Positions 59,988-64,000 of a stretch of DNA of 64,000 nt are shown here, piece after piece. A program made the translations under genes and the position numbers. This DNA is from Candidatus Latescibacterota bacterium (GTDB lineage: Bacteria; Latescibacterota; UBA2968; UBA8231). Within the stretch, counting starts at the first letter, position 1. Every line of letters starts with the position of its first letter. Below the pieces are notes generated by a model. The model saw only the letters and a program-made list of their open reading frames with translations. It was not told the DNA's origin and searched no databases. The stretch is taken from assembly GCA_022819745.1 (NCBI GenBank), contig JAJEGS010000040.1, positions 1 to 64,000 of the forward strand, given 5' to 3'.

Positions 59988-61277
59988 TCAGGTATTGACT
60001 CCGTAGATCATCGCCGGGTTGTCGCGAAAGGCCGCTTGGGCCACATCGAGCGCTGTCGATTCGGACAGCAAGCCCTCTTCCAGCATGGCCCCCAGCGCAT
60101 AGGCGAAATTCTGGCGCGCCATCTGCAAGTGTCCATAGACCGTTTCGACATGCTGTAGGTCATCTCCAAAGGCGATAATTTTGTTGTAGGGCACCATCTG
60201 GAGCCATTCTCTCAGGTCTAGCCGAGACCCGAAGGGGGAGATGATGTGAATCCAAGACATGTTCAGATAGGCATTGGCAAAGGTCTTGCCCAACACGGCT
60301 CCCTCGCGCAGATAGGGGAAACCGGCGTGGGAGAAATCAAAGCGGACTTGGGGGAAGGCCTGCAGCAAGGGGATGAGCGGCACCGGACTACACCCTTCCA
60401 TGCCTCCATTGTTGCCCGCTCTCATGCCTAGGTGGAACTGGACGGTCAGGTCGGCTTCTGCGGCGGCCTGACAGCACTCGAAGACTAGATAGTCCTCCAG
60501 CAGAGCACCTTCTGCCGAATCCAGCCCCGCGTAGTCGTTCTGCAACAGACGGTCGAAAATAGCGGCAGCTTGGCCGGCGTCCCGCTCTTTGAAGTCCATG
60601 CGGCGGTGGTAGGATTGCGACATCTTGACCCCGGCCACCTGGGCCTCCTTCCAGTCTCGGCACACCTGGCGAATTACTTCGACGTGCTGGCGCAGATCGC
60701 CGATGGATACATCGTAGTCGCGCTCTATAGCGTGGATTTGCTCAGCCGTGCGGAGCATGCTGAAGCGGTTGAGGCGGGGTAGGGGCAGGAATAAGGTTCG
60801 GTCCACCTCTATCAGATCTTCCATATTGACCACTGACATTGCGATATTGGCCTGCTGCTGTAGCACCGTTTTGTAGAAGCCCGATTTGCTATGTGCTTGG
60901 ATGGCTTCGGAGAGCGGTCCAACCGTGGCGGCTGTCAGGTCGTCGAAGCCGAGCAGATCGCGGAAGCCGGTCAAGATGCACTGGGAATATCCAGTCAGGC
61001 GGATTCGGTTCCAGTACGGCTCGAATAGATCCCACCGCCGGTCTAGTGGGCGTCGAGCGTCGAAAAGAGCTTCTCTATTCTCGGGAGAGAGCCCGGCCAC
61101 CACCAAGTCGGCGGCCGGATAGGCGTGATTGAAAAAGTCGAGGGCATCTATCTTCTGCGCTAGACGCTCGGCTTCCGGCCCCATGTGGGAATGGGAGTTG
61201 ATACACGGTATTTTTTTGATTTCTGCAAAGAGAGACTCCACCAGTCCCAGATTTGGCGCAGAGACGGTACTTCGCAT
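59988..61277 (-). CDS. amidohydrolase family protein (uronate isomerase-like)
   Basis: 429 residues. Metal-dependent TIM-barrel hydrolase of the amidohydrolase superfamily. The opening INSHSHMGPEA gives the HxH metal pair; KMSQSYHRRMDF, LTVQFHLGMRAGNNGG, VRFDFSHAGFPYLREGAVL and IIAFGDDLQHVETVYG supply the further His and Asp ligands. The layout is closest to glucuronate/uronate isomerase-type amidohydrolases (PF04909), which act on sugar acids. Cytoplasmic. It follows the large secreted protein at 61329 after 51 bases on the same strand and converges with the DUF6785 pair, so a shared pathway of uptake and breakdown of a uronate-type compound is plausible but inferred. Confidence 0.75.
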   Translation of the reverse strand: MRSTVSAPNLGLVESLFAEIKKIPCINSHSHMGPEAERLAQKIDALDFFNHAYPAADLVVAGLSPENREALFDARRPLDRRWDLFEPYWNRIRLTGYSQCILTGFRDLLGFDDLTAATVGPLSEAIQAHSKSGFYKTVLQQQANIAMSVVNMEDLIEVDRTLFLPLPRLNRFSMLRTAEQIHAIERDYDVSIGDLRQHVEVIRQVCRDWKEAQVAGVKMSQSYHRRMDFKERDAGQAAAIFDRLLQNDYAGLDSAEGALLEDYLVFECCQAAAEADLTVQFHLGMRAGNNGGMEGCSPVPLIPLLQAFPQVRFDFSHAGFPYLREGAVLGKTFANAYLNMSWIHIISPFGSRLDLREWLQMVPYNKIIAFGDDLQHVETVYGHLQMARQNFAYALGAMLEEGLLSESTALDVAQAAFRDNPAMIYGVNT

Positions 61278-61328
61278 AAGAGGTGCTTCCTTTTTTATGG
61301 AATCGGGAGTAGAATTTGCCGCTCAGCG

Positions 61329-63980
61329 TCAATCTTTCAGACTGGCGTATATTGTCATGAACACGGTACTATCCATCTGCGATCGGTCATCTTTTTCGAC
61401 GCGCTCGCGACTGATTCTGCGGATACTGTAGCCGAGTTGAGCCGTGAGCACATAGCCTAGGTACTGCCCTCTGTTCGAAAGCTGCATGGCCAAGACCGTG
61501 CTGTTGAAATCCTCGGTGAATTCGCCGGCTGCTAAAGCGTCCTCATCAATCACCGAATCTCTGAAGAAGAGTTGTTCTATACCCGTCTCTATGGTCGTTC
61601 GCCGCAGAACGGGAAATTCGAAGGTCAGGAAGAACAAACCAGTCCATTGATCTCGCACAGGGCGCACCCCTCCCATAGAATAGGGAGTATTGTCCTTGAG
61701 CAATTCGCTCTTGATCTTCGGTCGCACCGTCAGGGTTTTGTACTGGTACAGATAGTCGGCCTTGTTGATAATCCCAAGAAAACGCGTATCGTCCTTAAAA
61801 TCTATATTGTTACCTTTCTCCCGCTGCCTCACGGTCTCGTACTTGAATTTATTGGAAAAATTGACTCCGATATTGGTCCGGCGGTCAAGGCCTAGCCAAA
61901 AAGTATTGATCCAAGTGTCTTGGGCGAAGAGGGGATCGTCTATTGCTTGGTGCGCTCCGGGCAGTCCTGGAGCTTGTACCCATTGAAAGAGATCGTCCTG
62001 GATATCGTCTGCCGCCTTTTTGATCATGTCGAAGATGCCCACTCGTCCGATCCGGGCGTACTCCTTTTCAAAGCTTACTAGGGCGTACGTGGTCAGGTTT
62101 TGGCGATCGTCCGAAAGGAGTTGTTCGCGAGCCTGCCCGACGGTGAGTTGCAGATGCGGAGTTGCCTGATTGCGCAGGTACAGGTTGTAGCCCTTGCGAT
62201 CTCTTTTGTAGGGATAATCGGGCAGGTTGTCGTTTTCGAACTGGTCGATCCAGCCGTTGTTGTTGAGATCGATCCCGAAGAGGTATTCAGGGCGGTCTGA
62301 ACCGTAGCGCAGGAAGGGTTCCTCGTAGTCCGGGAAGCGGTTCTCACTGAAAATGTTGCTATTTTGGTTGAAATCGGAGATGAAATCGTTGTTCTGGTCC
62401 CAGCCGGGGAACACTGCCTCGTCGGCGAAACCTTCGGCGGATCTTCCGGTTCTAGCGACGCGGAATTCCTCGCCAGTCCTAGGATCTTGGTAGCGCCGCT
62501 TCTGGTCGGGCTTCTTGTCCTGATCGTCGTTGTCGTCGACGAAGTCGTAGATGCTCCTAGTCCCGTCTTCGTAATCTACTCGGCCGCTACCGTCTGATAT
62601 GAAGGGACTAGTATTGTAGGCCGCGTCCATGTAGAAACCCTCGGCAAAGAGGGACCAAGAGAAGACCTTTTTGGACAGATTCATCATCCAGGCTTTAGCG
62701 TTTTCGGCACCGACGAGTCCCGAGTACGCCTCGTGCGTTTTCACCCGGCGATTGGGGTATTTTCTATACTGGTGGTTCACATCGAACTCGGTGTAAAAGT
62801 CAAATCCTAGGAAATCCTGGGCCTCGATCGTGAAGCCCAATAGCTGGTTAGCCGTGGGCAAGCCGTAGTTGAAAACCACTTCGCGCTTATTCGATCCGTC
62901 CTGAATATTGCCTTCGGCTTGGGCCATCAGCAGAAAGACCGGCTGTCCTTCAAAGTTGGTCTGCTGATCGGAGGTGATTTCGATCCGATAGTCGTTGACT
63001 AGGACCAGTCTGAAGCGAAGATCTCGGATGTTGTTGATGGCATCCTTGTCGTCGAGAATCACCGCTAGGTCGTTCAAGTCGTAACGCAGCGTGATATGTT
63101 CCGTACCGTTGGCCGTGCGCACGCCTTCGATAATGGTGCCTCCCTGCCTATGGGGAGTGAAGCCGATCTCATTGCCGACTAGCACGGTGTCTCTGTCACC
63201 GATAGTTGTCACTATTTCTACATTATCCGCTAGTAGGACACTCCCTCCGACATCATCGGCCGGTGAGTCGTCGCTCAGCCGGATGACAATAGTAGTGATC
63301 TGGTTTTGTAACTGTAGCGAGGTTAATTCCCCTTTGAAGGGATTGCCCTCAAAGCTTTGCACGGTCCCCCGACCGTTGTGGGAATTGACGAAGACCCCTC
63401 CCAGGGTAATGGCGTCACCTAGCCGGATCCTGGTCCGGCCCCCTATCAGGTTGGTGTAGTTGTTGAAAGCGGCCGGATTCGGATCGGTGATGAAGCCCGG
63501 TGCGCTGATGCGGGAAAAGATACCAGTTAGCTCGACCGCGTCCGACATGAGATCAACTTGGGCACCGTTGTACACGGATTTGCGAAAGGTCATTGGCGTC
63601 AGGGTCGTGAACAGTTCGTCGCCAACGGAAATAGAAAAATAATATTGACCTTTCTGGTCGGAGGCTACAATCAATGAGTTAAAGAAACCAGAATATGCTC
63701 CTCTTTTCAGCAGTCGGCTGCCTTCGGAGATTCTCGGGTGATCCTCGGTCCAGTCGTAAACCAACCATCCTCTAGTCAGAAAATTTCCGTACACGTCGTA
63801 GAAATAGTCACCCCAGAGGCTTGGCTCTACATATCTCTGGTAGGGATTGCCAGCGTAGTTCGTGTACTGCCAAGTCTGCCACTGGTACTCCTGATACAGC
63901 TCTTGGGGCAGATACCGTTTCTGCACCGATGGCTCTACGTTGCCCAGCAGGGTCTTGGGACCCTCAGAGCGATACACCAC
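61329..63980 (-). pseudogene. large secreted beta-rich protein, paralogue lacking its N-terminus
   Basis: 883 codons visible; reads MVYRSEGPKTLLGN from a GTG at 63980. It aligns with the protein at 30529-33189 over nearly the whole length (LPQELYQEYQW against VPQELYNEYRW; DLNNNGWIDQFE against DMNNNLWVDRFE; end TVFMTIYASLKD against GFITLYAGLGK). The paralogue has about 45 further residues including a signal peptide. Here a TAA lies two codons upstream of the GTG, so the signal peptide must be in another frame, giving a frameshift, or missing. Only 20 bases remain to the window edge, so a sequencing error cannot be excluded. Same EF-hand-like loops as its relative. Downstream is the amidohydrolase. 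Confidence 0.6.
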
Positions 63981-64000
63981 TAATTAATCTGGATGGCGGT

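Overview
The window looks like chromosomal DNA of a GC-rich, Gram-negative bacterium of the FCB superphylum, most like Candidatus Latescibacterota or a similar uncultured lineage. That is an inference from gene content: secreted proteins ending in a FlgD-type Ig-like domain (PNPFTPNGDGxND), discoidin-like modules, four DUF6785-type membrane proteins, a phytanoyl-CoA-type dioxygenase, HEAT and TPR fusions, and no phage or plasmid genes. I see no rRNA, tRNA or CRISPR array.

Left part (1-28.3 kb). A secreted discoidin/FlgD protein (203-2854) is followed by two tandem Rieske-domain proteins on the minus strand, under a near-consensus promoter that overlaps a palindrome. Then come a shikimate-kinase-like protein without a P-loop lysine, a dioxygenase-HEAT fusion, an M20 peptidase, a membrane protein and the NAD(P)HX repair enzyme. 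A housekeeping stretch holds carB, a TPR/TonB-C lipoprotein, pyrK and pyrD. A Uma2 nuclease, pcm with a GT9 glycosyltransferase, a lone rplC with its own terminator, a HIT hydrolase, a GT2 enzyme, an MFS-HEAT fusion and a sugar isomerase-like protein follow.

Central part (28.3-54.2 kb). Every gene lies on the minus strand. In transcription order these are a TMTC-like GT-C/TPR protein, a DUF6785 protein, an HTTM-like membrane protein, a GMC oxidoreductase with a Tat-signal small subunit, an AftB-like GT-C enzyme, a second DUF6785 protein, and a secreted CBM9-like protein with its own promoter and terminator. A tight six-gene run follows: three secreted discoidin/FlgD proteins, a parvulin-type lipoprotein, a large secreted beta-rich protein with calcium-loop motifs (probably an outer-membrane barrel), and a GT-C/TPR protein. 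This run is the best candidate for an undescribed cell-surface assembly or secretion system.

Right part (54.2-64 kb). A lipoprotein with a formylglycine-enzyme-like fold overlaps a MazG-like pyrophosphohydrolase. A 155-bp MITE-like element with 16-bp inverted ends stops two bases before the start codon of a third DUF6785 gene, which is followed by a fourth. Converging on them are an amidohydrolase and a second copy of the large secreted protein, whose N-terminus is missing or frameshifted near the window end. The large secreted protein and DUF6785 proteins therefore occur together twice.
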